Notes: generated by a model from the letters alone, not told the origin. A DNA stretch of 64,000 nucleotides from Chloroflexota bacterium (GCA_020849725.1 JADLAZ010000007.1:1-64000), one strand, 5' to 3'; shown: positions 16,398 through 24,643, counted from the first letter of the stretch. Translations and numbers: made by a program.

Positions 16398-17663
16398 GTG
16401 ATCGCCGCATTGCAGGGCCGCTCGCAACCGGTGACGGAACTGTGGCGCTACACCGGCTATCGTCGCGTCCTGCTCGCACAGTCGATTTCGGAACTGGGTA
16501 ACTGGCTGACCAACGTGGCGCTTATCCTGCTGGTGCTGCGGCTGACCGAGCATCCGGCCGCGGCAGCGCTGGTGTTGCTGGCCAAGCTCCTGCCACGGGC
16601 GCTGGTCTATCCCATCGGCGGTGTGCTGGCGGACAAGCTCGATCGACGCTGGCTGATGATCATCGCCGATCTGGCGCGGGTGGGCCTGGCCCTATCGCTG
16701 CTGCTGGCACGCTCGCCCAACGACCTCTGGTGGGTGCTGACAGTAACGATGCTGGCGCAGGTGCTAACCAGCGTCTACAATCCGGCGGCAATGGCGCTCG
16801 TGCCTGGCCTCGTGCCGGCGCCACGCCTGGCGAGCGCCAACGCCTTGCTGGGCGCGGTCAAGGAGATGGCCAGCTTTCTCGGCCCGCTGCTTGGCACGTT
16901 GGCGCTAGGACCGGGCGGCCTCGAACTGGCCTTCACGCTGGACGCTGGCACCTTCCTCATATCGGCGCTGCTGCTGGCCGGGTTGCGCGGGCAAGCGCGG
17001 CCAGTGGCGGGGCGGGTGGGACGAGCGGTGCGGCGCGACCTGGCCGAAGGCTGGGCCGTGGTGCGAGAGAGCCGGGTGGCGCAGGTATGTTTCGCGGCAC
17101 AGGTGCTCTACGGGTCGCTGATCGCCGCCCTGAACGTGCTGCTTGTGCCATTGCTGGTCACGCACTGGCATGGCCCGGAGGCATGGCTGGGCGTGCTCTA
17201 TGGGGCGGTGAGTGGCGGCGCGTTGCTGGGCGCCGTGGTAGCGCTGCGACTGTCGCCATCGGCCTACGTTCGCACTACGCTGGTCATGCTTGGGCTGATG
17301 GGAGCGATCGCGCTCGGCCTGGGCCTAGCGCCGTGGCTCGCGCCGGCGATCGGGCTGCTGTTTGTCGCCGGCATCGCTGTCATGGTCGGTGATGTCGCCT
17401 CGAACACCGCCATCCAGGGCGGCGTCGCCGATCAGTATCTGGGCCGCGTCTTCGGCCTGCTGTTCTGGGCGGTGGCGGTCGGCCAAGCCGGCGGCGCGGC
17501 GCTGGCCTGGTTCACGGCGGCCTGGCCGCCGGCATTGATCATCGCCGTCCTGGGGTTGGTGACGCTGGCAGCCGGCGGGCTGCTGGCCTACGCCTACCGC
17601 GGTGCCTACCGGACAACCGCCGCGTCACCGGCAACCCTCACGACAGCGACGGAACCGTCGTAA
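16398..17663 (+). CDS. MFS transporter, MFS_3/macrolide-efflux-like
   Basis: 421 residues with about 12 hydrophobic segments. 'YRRVLLAQSISELGNWLTNV' at the first helix and 'GGVLADKLDRRWLMIIADL' (motif A, GxLaDrxdRr) between helices 2 and 3 are typical of the drug/macrolide efflux branch of the major facilitator superfamily. Proton-coupled export of a small molecule is the expected role; the substrate is unknown. GTG 16398 is taken as start, with AAGGA a little far upstream. It overlaps the convergent HD-GYP gene by 26 bp. Upstream palindromes suggest substrate-responsive repression. Confidence 0.8.
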   Translation: MIAALQGRSQPVTELWRYTGYRRVLLAQSISELGNWLTNVALILLVLRLTEHPAAAALVLLAKLLPRALVYPIGGVLADKLDRRWLMIIADLARVGLALSLLLARSPNDLWWVLTVTMLAQVLTSVYNPAAMALVPGLVPAPRLASANALLGAVKEMASFLGPLLGTLALGPGGLELAFTLDAGTFLISALLLAGLRGQARPVAGRVGRAVRRDLAEGWAVVRESRVAQVCFAAQVLYGSLIAALNVLLVPLLVTHWHGPEAWLGVLYGAVSGGALLGAVVALRLSPSAYVRTTLVMLGLMGAIALGLGLAPWLAPAIGLLFVAGIAVMVGDVASNTAIQGGVADQYLGRVFGLLFWAVAVGQAGGAALAWFTAAWPPALIIAVLGLVTLAAGGLLAYAYRGAYRTTAASPATLTTATEPS

Positions 17664-19608
17664 GCGCCAGGGAGCGCACGGTGACCGACGATCGGAGCGT
17701 GGACGCCAACTCGGCCGCGTCCAGCCCAGCTTCTACTGGCAGGGTACCCTCGCGCACCATCTGGCAGAAGACGGCGACGATGTCCGGGTCGTACTGGCTG
17801 CCGCTGTTGCGGAGCAATTCCGCCAGCGCAGTTTCAACGGCCATGGCCTTGCGGTAGGGACGGTCGCTGGTCATCGCGTCGAACGAGTCGACGACGGCGA
17901 AGATGCGCGCGCCGATAGGGATAGTCGTGCCCATCAGCCCGGCCGGGTAGCCGCGGCCGTTCCAGTGCTCGTGATGGTAGCGCACCAGCACCGCCGCCGG
18001 CGCCAGGAACGGAATGTGCTGGACCATCTGATAGCCCAGCTCCGGGTGGCGCTTCATCTCCATCCACTCATCGGGCGTCAGTGGGCCGGGCTTGCGCAGG
18101 ATGGCGTCAGCGACGCCGATCTTGCCGATGTCGTGCAGGTGGGCGCCGTGGACGACGGCCTGCACCTCGTCCGGCGCCAGGCTCAGCGCCAGCGCCAGGG
18201 CGCGGGCGTAGCGCACCACGCGCTGAGAGTGTCCTTCGGTCTCTTGATCGCGCAACTCCAGCGCCTCGCATAGTGCCGTGAGCATCGAGTCGTTGGCCTG
18301 GCGCAGGTCATCGAGAGTCGTGGCCAGGCGCTCATTCGTGGCCGTCCACTGCTGGTTGCTGCCGGTCAGGTCGCGGTTCAACTGCGACAACTCGGCCACA
18401 TGAGCAGCCGTATGGGTGATGTATTGCCGCTGAGCATAGTAGATGAGCGCCACCGGGCCGAGCAGCAGCAGCAGACCGGTCAGACCATAGCTCTGGTAGA
18501 GCAAGGCAATGCCTAGACTGACCGCCCCCATGACAGCCGAGTAGACCGCCAGCCAGTTGCAGCGCAGCCGCCACTCCGTCACGAAGCGACTGCCGCTGGC
18601 CAGCGCCACAACCTGAGCTAATAGGACCATGCTCGTAACGAAGCAGAGTAGGCCGGCGACGAGACCGGGCACCAGAATGAGCGGCGATCCCCCTAACTCA
18701 GGGAGGCCTCCCAGCCACAGGTAAGGAAGCCCCGCTGCCGCGCCGGAGAGGGTGAGATTGCCGGCATTGAACAGACCTTTGTTCAGCGGCCTGGCGTTGA
18801 CGCGCCAGTCGGCCAGGCCGGCGATGCAGCCGGTGACGGCGCCCGCCGCCGGGCCACCCAAGGCGCCGGCCGCCATGATCGCGATCGATCCGAGCGACTC
18901 GCTGGTGCCGCTGTGGTTGAGATTGGTCACCCGCTCGGCGACGATGCCCAGGACGATGAACGGCAGGATCGCGAGCAGCAACTCGGCCGACATCAGCCAC
19001 GGGAGCGAGGCGGCCAGGACGCAGCCACCGGTCAGACTGACGATGCGCACGAAGCGATCGAGCGCCGCCGCGTCGCGAGCGGCTGGCTGGCAGGACGGCA
19101 CGGCCGCGACGTCCGCCGTCCGGTACGCAGTGGCGCGCGCTGCCGCGAGCAGCTCGTCCAGGAGCATCCCCTGCTCTGGAAAGACGGCGAGGCCGACCCG
19201 CAATGGCTGGTCTCCCGCCGACGCGGCTTGCTGCAGCAAGGAGGCGGCTTGCTCGCGAATGCGCGCCGCGACCGCCTCGGCATCGTGCCGGCTCGTCTCC
19301 GGCAGCAGCAACACGAAACCACCATCCTGATCGCGCCCGATCAGGTCGAAGCCGCGCGTGTGCCGCCGCAGGCCGCCGGCGAAGCGCTGGAGTTCGTGGC
19401 GGGTGACGGCGCCCGGTGGCGGCGCAATCGCCAGCAGCACCACCGGCCGGGTGAACCGGGCGGCGCGCGCCAGTTCCGTTTCGGCCGCGGCGCGCAGCGA
19501 CGCCAGGCACTGCAGACCCGTCTCTGGGTCGATCGGTGGCGCCGATGCCGCGGCCGGGTCCCGCCAGGGAACCCAGCGCCGCGTGGCGGAGGCAAGTGAC
19601 CAGTTCAC
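17638..19608 (-). CDS. HD-GYP phosphodiesterase-like protein with degenerate GGDEF and membrane module
   Basis: 656 residues. Residues about 25-175 look like a diguanylate-cyclase fold ('IDPETGLQCLASLRAAAETE'), but the GGDEF signature is replaced by 'RDQDGGF' (about 92-98), so it should not make c-di-GMP. A membrane module of about six to seven helices spans roughly 190-392, then a coiled coil ('ELSQLNRDLTGSNQQW'). The HD-GYP domain has 'HDIGKIG' (492-498) and 'HHEHWNGRGYP' (545-555), both required for hydrolysis of c-di-GMP. The start is put at GTG 19608 because AGGGGAC precedes it; GTG 19695 lacks any ribosome site. Confidence 0.85.
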   Translation of the reverse strand: MNWSLASATRRWVPWRDPAAASAPPIDPETGLQCLASLRAAAETELARAARFTRPVVLLAIAPPPGAVTRHELQRFAGGLRRHTRGFDLIGRDQDGGFVLLLPETSRHDAEAVAARIREQAASLLQQAASAGDQPLRVGLAVFPEQGMLLDELLAAARATAYRTADVAAVPSCQPAARDAAALDRFVRIVSLTGGCVLAASLPWLMSAELLLAILPFIVLGIVAERVTNLNHSGTSESLGSIAIMAAGALGGPAAGAVTGCIAGLADWRVNARPLNKGLFNAGNLTLSGAAAGLPYLWLGGLPELGGSPLILVPGLVAGLLCFVTSMVLLAQVVALASGSRFVTEWRLRCNWLAVYSAVMGAVSLGIALLYQSYGLTGLLLLLGPVALIYYAQRQYITHTAAHVAELSQLNRDLTGSNQQWTATNERLATTLDDLRQANDSMLTALCEALELRDQETEGHSQRVVRYARALALALSLAPDEVQAVVHGAHLHDIGKIGVADAILRKPGPLTPDEWMEMKRHPELGYQMVQHIPFLAPAAVLVRYHHEHWNGRGYPAGLMGTTIPIGARIFAVVDSFDAMTSDRPYRKAMAVETALAELLRNSGSQYDPDIVAVFCQMVREGTLPVEAGLDAAELASTLRSSVTVRSLALTTVPSLS

Positions 19609-19815
19609 GACGTCCCCTGACCAGTCGGAGGCATTTGCAGGCTGCTGCACTCCCTGCGGGCAGATGGGATACTGGACGCGCCGGTCCCTCGACACTGACG
19701 GTATCGACCAGAGCCCGGCAGTACTTTAGGGGTGACTGCCATCACCGTGCCGGCGGGGCACGTCAGGACCAGTGCTCGTCATTTCTATAATTGACAAATG
19801 ATCGAATTTGACGAC
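19609..19815. other. intergenic region between HD-GYP gene and rightward promoter
   Basis: Contains the upstream region of the HD-GYP gene and, at 19785-19815, an AT-rich stretch with two further TTGAC elements (19791-19796, 19808-19812) ahead of the promoter at 19816. No gene seen. Confidence 0.4.
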
Positions 19816-19844
19816 TTGACAGCATGGCGCCAACCTGCTAGAGT
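19816..19844 (+). promoter_or_regulatory. sigma-70-type promoter
   Basis: TTGACA (19816-19821, consensus -35), a 17-bp spacer, TAGAGT (19839-19844, 4 of 6 in the -10). Two additional TTGAC repeats lie just upstream. A perfect inverted repeat AGTCTGC-TCAG-GCAGACT (19842-19859) covers the -10/+1 region and could be an operator. Confidence 0.65.
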
Positions 19845-19907
19845 CTGCTCAGGCAGACTTCGGTCTGGCATCATCCGAGGTTTCGACCTTCGTGTAAGGA
19901 GATGCCT

Positions 19908-19967
19908 ATGATCGCGGTCCACGTACTCAACCGGGTCTGGCAGGTGGATCGGGTTGGCCCTCAGTAG
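19908..19967 (+). CDS. 19-residue peptide, possible leader peptide
   Basis: ATG 19908 is preceded by TAAGGAG at optimal spacing and downstream of a good promoter; the product is MIAVHVLNRVWQVDRVGPQ. The stop codon lies in the loop of a 7-bp hairpin CCCTCAG/CTGAGGG (19958-19981), so a ribosome at the stop would melt it. This is the layout of translation-coupled attenuation, or of a short regulatory or toxic peptide. The composition is not that of an amino-acid-operon leader: there is no run of one residue, only a single Trp and two Arg. No homologue known to me. Confidence 0.4.
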   Translation: MIAVHVLNRVWQVDRVGPQ

Positions 19968-19981
19968 CATGGTGCTGAGGG
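19958..19981 (+). promoter_or_regulatory. hairpin overlapping small-ORF stop codon
   Basis: Perfect 7-bp stem CCCTCAG (19958-19964) with CTGAGGG (19975-19981), loop of 10 nt containing the TAG stop of the 19-residue ORF. No T-tract follows. Confidence 0.45.
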
Positions 19982-20124
19982 CTGGACACGGCCACGGCAG
20001 CGCAGCCTCGACGTTGCGGTGATCGGCCGCCGTGAGGCGGTGGAGGCCGTTATCGACCGTTGTCGATGTCGTGCTGCGCAGCCGTTTGACCTGTCAGGTC
20101 ACAAGGCAAGAGATGGCCCAATGT

Positions 20125-20152
20125 CGACCCCGGCCCCCATTGGCCGGGGTCG
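20125..20152 (+). terminator. GC-rich hairpin, likely terminator or attenuator
   Basis: CGACCCCGGCC-CCCATT-GGCCGGGGTCG is a perfect 11-bp stem with 6-nt loop, between the small-ORF transcript and the lipoprotein gene. It lacks a T-tract, which is common in very GC-rich genomes. Confidence 0.5.
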
Positions 20153-20240
20153 CGCCGTCTCCTGGGCCGGGCGGGCAGCAGGGGCAGTCGGGTAGAATGC
20201 CCTGGGCGGCGCAGGCGCTCCGTCCGGAGGAGCCACCCGC

Positions 20241-20951
20241 ATGCCGCGTCCTTTCCACCGCGCTGGCGGCTGTCTGATCGCCGCCGTGCTGCTGGCGGCC
20301 TGTGCCGCGCCACCACCGCCCACGCCCACCCCACCACCCGCCCCAACCGCCGCCCTGGCGCCGACGGTCACGCTGACGGCGCTGCCGCGCCTCACCCCAA
20401 CACCGGCCCCCATTCCGACGGTCACCCCAGCGCCGGTCGCCACCCGCGCGCCTGCCACCGCCACCGGCACGCCGGTCGAGCTGCGCCGCACGCTGGCGGC
20501 GCTCGAGGCGCTGGATAGCTACCGCTTGCTGGGCCGGCTCGACTCGCGCGAGAGCAGCCCGGTCGACCTGACGGTCGAATACGTGCGGCCGGACCGGCGG
20601 CGGGTCGTCCTGGGAGATCTGGAGATCATCACCATCGGCGCGTCCACCTACGTGCGCCAAGGTGGCCCGTGGACGAAGCTGCAGGGCGCCGCCGGTGCGT
20701 CGCTGGCGCCGGATGTGCGCGACATCGCCGGCGAGTTCGAGCAGGCGGCCTTCACGCCTCAGGGCCAGGAGACGCTCGATGGCGAGCCATGCGTCGTCTT
20801 CGGCTACACCGAGACCGAGCAGCGCGGCCGGCTGTGGGTCAGCACGCGCGACCAGTTGCTCCGCAAGATCGAAGGCGAGGGGCCGGCCGGCGCCTACACG
20901 CTGCGCTTCACCGACCTCAACCGGCCGATCGCGATCGTCGCGCCGATCTAG
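20241..20951 (+). CDS. LppX/LolA-like lipoprotein
   Basis: 236 residues. Lipobox 'LLAAC' with Cys21, then a Pro/Thr/Ala-rich linker (about 22-78) that would span the envelope. Residues about 85-236 have the alternating strands 'LDSYRLLGRLDS', 'DLTVEYVRPDRRRVV', 'EIITIGASTYVRQGG' and 'EPCVVFGYTETEQRGRLWVS' typical of LolA/LppX-type half-barrels that bind lipids. The ligand is unknown. Start ATG 20241 follows GGAGGAG. It may lie on the transcript starting at 19851 beyond a hairpin, or have its own promoter, which I could not identify. Confidence 0.7.
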   Translation: MPRPFHRAGGCLIAAVLLAACAAPPPPTPTPPPAPTAALAPTVTLTALPRLTPTPAPIPTVTPAPVATRAPATATGTPVELRRTLAALEALDSYRLLGRLDSRESSPVDLTVEYVRPDRRRVVLGDLEIITIGASTYVRQGGPWTKLQGAAGASLAPDVRDIAGEFEQAAFTPQGQETLDGEPCVVFGYTETEQRGRLWVSTRDQLLRKIEGEGPAGAYTLRFTDLNRPIAIVAPI

Positions 20952-20986
20952 CCGGACGTGACGGCGCCTGGACGCTGGGAAGACGA

Positions 20987-21054
20987 ATCCGCAGATTACA
21001 CGGATTACGCAGATATGGGATTCGAAATCGGTCTAATCTGCGCAATCTGCGGAT
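20987..21054. repeat. palindromic repeat of the ATCCGCAGATTACACGGATT type
   Basis: Arms ATCCGCAGATT (20987-20997) and AATCTGCGGAT (21044-21054) are perfect inverted repeats. Internal ATTACGCAGAT (21004-21014) and ATCTGCGCAAT (21036-21046) form a second, imperfect pair. The sequence is much AT-richer than its surroundings. I recognise this 'ATCCGCAGATTAC(A/G)C(A/G)GATT' element as an intergenic repeat found in many unrelated genomes, probably a mobile miniature element. Confidence 0.65.
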
Positions 21055-21139
21055 CATCTCGTCCCGGCTCGGCTTGTCGCCACCCTGACTGCCTGCTAGC
21101 ATGCCGGCCACCGGCACGATCGCCAGCAGGGAGGCGCAG

Positions 21140-22003
21140 ATGACCAGCCAGCCAGCGGCCACGTTCGTCGCGTCACGCGCGGTCGGCGCCGCCACCGTCA
21201 GCGTCATCTCCGCCGGATTGGGGCAGTCGACGATCATCAAGATGCTGACGGTGCCGGAGGCGGTGTGGCGCGCGGCCGTGCCTGAGGCCGACGCCGCCGG
21301 CGAGGTCGAACTGGGCTACAACGTCGCCCATGTCGCGCTCGGCGACGCCTCGATCCTGATCGACCTCGGCTTCGACGACCCGTCGCCGCAGTCGCAGTGG
21401 CGCGCGCCGCGCCACCGCCGCTCGCCGGGCGTCGAGGCCGGGCTGGCGGCACTCGGCGTCAAGCCCGACGCCATCACCCACGTCCTGATTACCCACTCCC
21501 ATGGCGACCACATCGCCGGCGGCTGTGTGCCGGATGGGGCCAGTGGCTGGCGGCCGCGCTTCGGCAACGCCCGCCACTGGCTCGGCCGCGCCGACTGGGA
21601 GGACGCCCCCGCCCGCCAGCAACCTGACTCACTGCTCAACCGCCACCTTGGCCCGGTGGCGGCGGCCGGCCGGCTGGAGCTGGTCGACCGCGACACCGAG
21701 ATCGTGCCGGGTGTGACAATGATCCCCGCGCCAGGCGAGTCGCCGGGTCACTGCCTGGTGCGCGTCCAGTCGGGCGGCGCCGACTTCTGGTTCCTGGGCG
21801 ACCTGTTCCACCACCCGGTCGAGGTCGCCCACCTGGACTGGGTGTCCGAAGGCCGCGATGCGGCGGCGATGCTGGCCTCGCGCCAACGGCTCGTGGCAGC
21901 GGCGCTCGCCGGCGACGCGCTGCTCGTCGCCAGCCACATCCCCTTTCCCGGCTTCGGCCGCCTGCGTCAGACGCCGGACGGCCTGCGCTGGGCAGCCGCC
22001 TAA
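21140..22003 (+). CDS. MBL-fold metallo-hydrolase
   Basis: 287 residues. The metal motif 'THSHGDHIAGG' (HxHxDH) is complete, followed by 'PAPGESPGHCLVRVQSG' with the third His and 'FLGDLFHHPVE' with the bridging Asp. This is the layout of lactonases and related hydrolases (AHL-lactonase/glyoxalase II fold). The substrate is not predictable. ATG 21140 is selected for the AGGGAGG upstream; ATG 21101 lacks one. It is a single gene bounded on the left by a palindromic repeat and on the right by a compositionally foreign island. Confidence 0.85.
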   Translation: MTSQPAATFVASRAVGAATVSVISAGLGQSTIIKMLTVPEAVWRAAVPEADAAGEVELGYNVAHVALGDASILIDLGFDDPSPQSQWRAPRHRRSPGVEAGLAALGVKPDAITHVLITHSHGDHIAGGCVPDGASGWRPRFGNARHWLGRADWEDAPARQQPDSLLNRHLGPVAAAGRLELVDRDTEIVPGVTMIPAPGESPGHCLVRVQSGGADFWFLGDLFHHPVEVAHLDWVSEGRDAAAMLASRQRLVAAALAGDALLVASHIPFPGFGRLRQTPDGLRWAAA

Positions 22004-22039
22004 GAACCACCAGCCGCTGGAAATCCCGATCTCAACTCA

Positions 22040-22915
22040 TCAAAGCTGTCGGGTCTCACAAAGATCGACCATGTATTTTATCGACTTCAGATCGTTCCAC
22101 AGTGGACGGACGCCATCCGGACTGTGAATAAGCGACCGATTTGGGTGGGCGACAAGGCGGCGCAGCCGATTGATTGATTTCATCGCCTTCTCGAATTCAG
22201 CGCTACTCGCGTATCCAAGCACCTCGACCAGGTTACGCTCGGCCAGGATCTCCACTAGATCGGTCAGATAGAGATAATCCACGATGCGTGTTTCCACACC
22301 TGCTTGGCGGTCGCGGTAGTAGTCGCTCGATGGCCAGTCATTCTGCGACCTGCCTCTGGGCGACGCCAAGGTCAGTGAGGAGATCTCATCGTCGGTTGCA
22401 CCATCCGCGACGATCAGATTGGCCATGGCTGCCTCGAGTTCGATCAGCATGGCGTAAATGGCAATCTTGGTTGGTCGGGCATTGAGGTGGGAGATCGTGA
22501 CCAGGCCGACCACTTCACCGATGTCCTCAAGAAAGTAGAAGGCCCTGTTTCGGTCTGCAAGCAGCCGGATGAGATCGATGACGGACACGCGGTATGACAC
22601 CAGATCTTCAGAGTCAATCTGCTGAAACCTGACGCTCTCGTAGTTGTTCCAGCGCTCGGTCCGAGCATATAGGATCGGGGCAGTACCTGGTTCACCCAAT
22701 GGCATGATGTCAAACCGATTAGCGCGCATTCGCTCGCGCGCTGCGTGAGGTGCGACATTGGGTGGCAAGCAATCCCATCTCCATCGCCCGATTCCGATGG
22801 CTGCCGCATCGATACTCACAAGGTCGGTACGGCCAAACCAGGCCGCTCGGGCATCACTATTCAAGGCTGGGGAGGACTGATTTGAGCCTGTGGTTCGTCC
22901 ACCGATTTCTTGCAT
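22040..22915 (-). CDS. CBS-pair plus HEPN-like C-terminal domain protein
   Basis: 291 residues, visibly AT-richer than the genome. Residues about 60-150 resemble a CBS pair: 'MRANRFDIMPLGEPGTAPIL' for the first half, 'FYFLEDIGEVVGLVTISHLN' for the second, followed by 'RPTKIAIYAMLIELEAAMAN', a helix seen after CBS pairs in similar proteins. Residues about 210-285 look like an all-helical HEPN fold ending in 'NRLRRLVAHPNRSL', which contains Arg252-x4-His257, the RNase signature of HEPN domains. A plausible role is nucleotide-gated RNA cleavage or protein binding, but this is inference from motifs. It lies downstream of 23045-23824 on the same strand; the two genes form an isolated block. Confidence 0.55.
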   Translation of the reverse strand: MQEIGGRTTGSNQSSPALNSDARAAWFGRTDLVSIDAAAIGIGRWRWDCLPPNVAPHAARERMRANRFDIMPLGEPGTAPILYARTERWNNYESVRFQQIDSEDLVSYRVSVIDLIRLLADRNRAFYFLEDIGEVVGLVTISHLNARPTKIAIYAMLIELEAAMANLIVADGATDDEISSLTLASPRGRSQNDWPSSDYYRDRQAGVETRIVDYLYLTDLVEILAERNLVEVLGYASSAEFEKAMKSINRLRRLVAHPNRSLIHSPDGVRPLWNDLKSIKYMVDLCETRQL

Positions 22916-23044
22916 ACGCCACCTGACGCTCGGACTGCGAGATGCGCCTGCAGACGGAAGTCAACGCGATTGCTAACACCGAAAGATTCTTGCGAACTAT
23001 CCTGCCCTTGTCTGAAGTTACACTATTCTATCTACTGGTCACAC

Positions 23045-23824
23045 TCAGGTCGATAGCAAGTAGTGGCAGACTTCGAGGAGATCTGTCTTCTCACCCAGAG
23101 TAAGCGCCTCCCCAGTGTCGCGCCAATGGACGACACACTCCATAAACAATCTCTCGAACTCCTCAGACTCATCCACATCGTCAGCCAGGGTGAGACCCTG
23201 AGCGATGCTATCGTCGCCCAAAGAGGGCTTGTTGATCACGGCAGCACGAATGAGGGCCTTCAAGTTGGTGCGATAGGTATCTGAATATCGTAACTCTCTC
23301 ATACCATTGTATTCCGCAACTTCGTGGAAGGCATCGGGATACACGGGAGAGTTCTTGACTGCGTCCACGAAGGTGTGGATGAACCAAGGCTCGCCCCAAT
23401 CGCGCCCGTAGAACTGGTCGCCTCCGGCATTTACGTAGCTGGCGAGAGCTTCGCGCTGGATGGCCTCGAACCCTGCTTCGGCATTCGGCTTAGCGAGGAT
23501 TGCGTCAAGATAGATACTATCATCATGTTCATTGTAGATAACGTAGTAGAAATCATCGCCGAGGTCATAGGCGGTGTGATCACTACCGCTAGCCATTATT
23601 CCCCGCAGCCGTGCTACTGAGAGCAGCGTGACCTTTTCGAGTGCCAAGTCTTCGATCGTCCACTTCCACCGACCTGCGTAGCCAGGGAGCGACCTCTCGT
23701 AAAAAGGCGCGCGGAGGCCCGTCTGGCCAACTGTCTCTGCTGGCCTGCTCTCGATCTCGGCCCAGATGGCGGCGATCAGGTCCACGCGAGCCATCGCCAT
23801 TTCGCTCTCGCTTGACTCGTGCAT
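23045..23824 (-). CDS. hypothetical protein of AT-rich island
   Basis: About 259 residues, no family recognised. It is acidic at the C-terminus ('ADDVDESEEFERLF') and has tryptophan-rich segments ('GRWKWTIEDL', 'GRDWGEPWFIHTFVDAVKNS'). No signal peptide or membrane segment. ATG 23824 is preferred to GTG 23827 because GAGGGA lies 6 bp upstream of it. Base and codon use are AT-richer than in neighbours, shared with the gene at 22040-22915, and the two are likely to have arrived together. If that gene is a HEPN effector, this one is a candidate partner, but nothing in the sequence proves it. Confidence 0.6.
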   Translation of the reverse strand: MHESSESEMAMARVDLIAAIWAEIESRPAETVGQTGLRAPFYERSLPGYAGRWKWTIEDLALEKVTLLSVARLRGIMASGSDHTAYDLGDDFYYVIYNEHDDSIYLDAILAKPNAEAGFEAIQREALASYVNAGGDQFYGRDWGEPWFIHTFVDAVKNSPVYPDAFHEVAEYNGMRELRYSDTYRTNLKALIRAAVINKPSLGDDSIAQGLTLADDVDESEEFERLFMECVVHWRDTGEALTLGEKTDLLEVCHYLLST

Positions 23825-23878
23825 CACCTATCCCTCAGCGTGCTGTCCATGAACCATTCACGGCCGACGAGAGCGCCT

Positions 23879-24643
23879 TCAATCCCTGTGGTCGATTCCC
23901 CAGGCCCCCGCGCCCGGCCCGACCGGGTACCACTCGTGGTAGGTGTGGCAGACGAGGAAGCGGTGGCCCGGCCAGCGGTCGCAGACGGCGAACTGCCCGT
24001 TGAACCACTGGCCGTACCACTCCTCGGCTTTGGCGTCGCGCAGCTCGAGCAGCAGCGTGTCGCCGCTCGCCGCGACCACCGCCCGGCGCACCGTCAGCGC
24101 GGCATGACGCTCGCGCTCGACCGGCAGCAGCACTACCTGCCCGGCGATGGCCTGGAACTGCGGCCAGCCGTCGGGGTCGTCGCCATAGGGCCAGTAGCGG
24201 TTCCACGGCCCCTCGTGCTTCTCTGCCAGCAGGTCGACGCGGCAAGCCGCCAGCGCCGCCCGCAGCGACGGTGGCAGCGTATCGAAGTCAGGCAGGGCCG
24301 GTGGGGCCGGCAGCGCGTCGGCCGGCACCGAGCGGCTCAGCACGCCGATCAGGCCATCGCCGTGGCGGCGGAAGTACTCCAGCACCGAGTCGAGCGCCGC
24401 GGCCTCGGCCACGCCGGCCGCCGCCGCGCGGGCCACGTCGCGGCCACGGCCGTGCGCCCAGAGGTCGGCGACCACCTGCCAGACCAGGCGGCCATCCCGC
24501 AGCCGCGCCTGGGCCGGATCGTCGCCCGGCCCGGGCAGGACCCAGTACGCCAGCCGCTCTTCCTGCTGGCGCTGCTCCTCCTTGACGCGCCGCCAGTGTT
24601 CCGCATGATCAAAGGGCTTGGTGGCGCTGGTCTCGTCACTCAT
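23879..24643 (-). CDS. hypothetical cytoplasmic protein
   Basis: 254 residues with normal genomic composition. It begins with a charged helix ('HAEHWRRVKEEQRQQEERLA') and ends with a compact region 'EWYGQWFNGQFAVCDRWPGH', 'FLVCHTYHEWYPVGP'. No domain known to me. ATG 24643 is the only sensible start. A TATACT -10-like hexamer (reverse strand, 24651-24656) lies only 7 bp before it and no ribosome site exists, so a leaderless transcript is possible. Confidence 0.65.
   Translation of the reverse strand: MSDETSATKPFDHAEHWRRVKEEQRQQEERLAYWVLPGPGDDPAQARLRDGRLVWQVVADLWAHGRGRDVARAAAAGVAEAAALDSVLEYFRRHGDGLIGVLSRSVPADALPAPPALPDFDTLPPSLRAALAACRVDLLAEKHEGPWNRYWPYGDDPDGWPQFQAIAGQVVLLPVERERHAALTVRRAVVAASGDTLLLELRDAKAEEWYGQWFNGQFAVCDRWPGHRFLVCHTYHEWYPVGPGAGAWGIDHRD

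Larger units (their letters stand above)
19845..20152 (+). ncRNA. candidate structured transcript carrying a short ORF
   Basis: A transcript starting near 19851 would begin with the hairpin CAGAC-TTCG-GTCTG (19854-19867), a very stable UUCG tetraloop stem. It then has a ribosome site and a 19-codon ORF, a hairpin overlapping that ORF's stop (19958-19981), a palindrome GACCTG-T-CAGGTC (20088-20100) and the terminator-like hairpin at 20125-20152. It matches no RNA family I can recognise: not tmRNA, RNase P, SRP or 6S. It may be an independent small RNA or the leader of the lipoprotein gene at 20241. Confidence 0.35.

Noticed and set aside
19845..20152. tmRNA or RNase P RNA
   Set aside because: No tRNA-like acceptor, no degradation tag ending in Ala-Ala, and none of the conserved RNase P cores.
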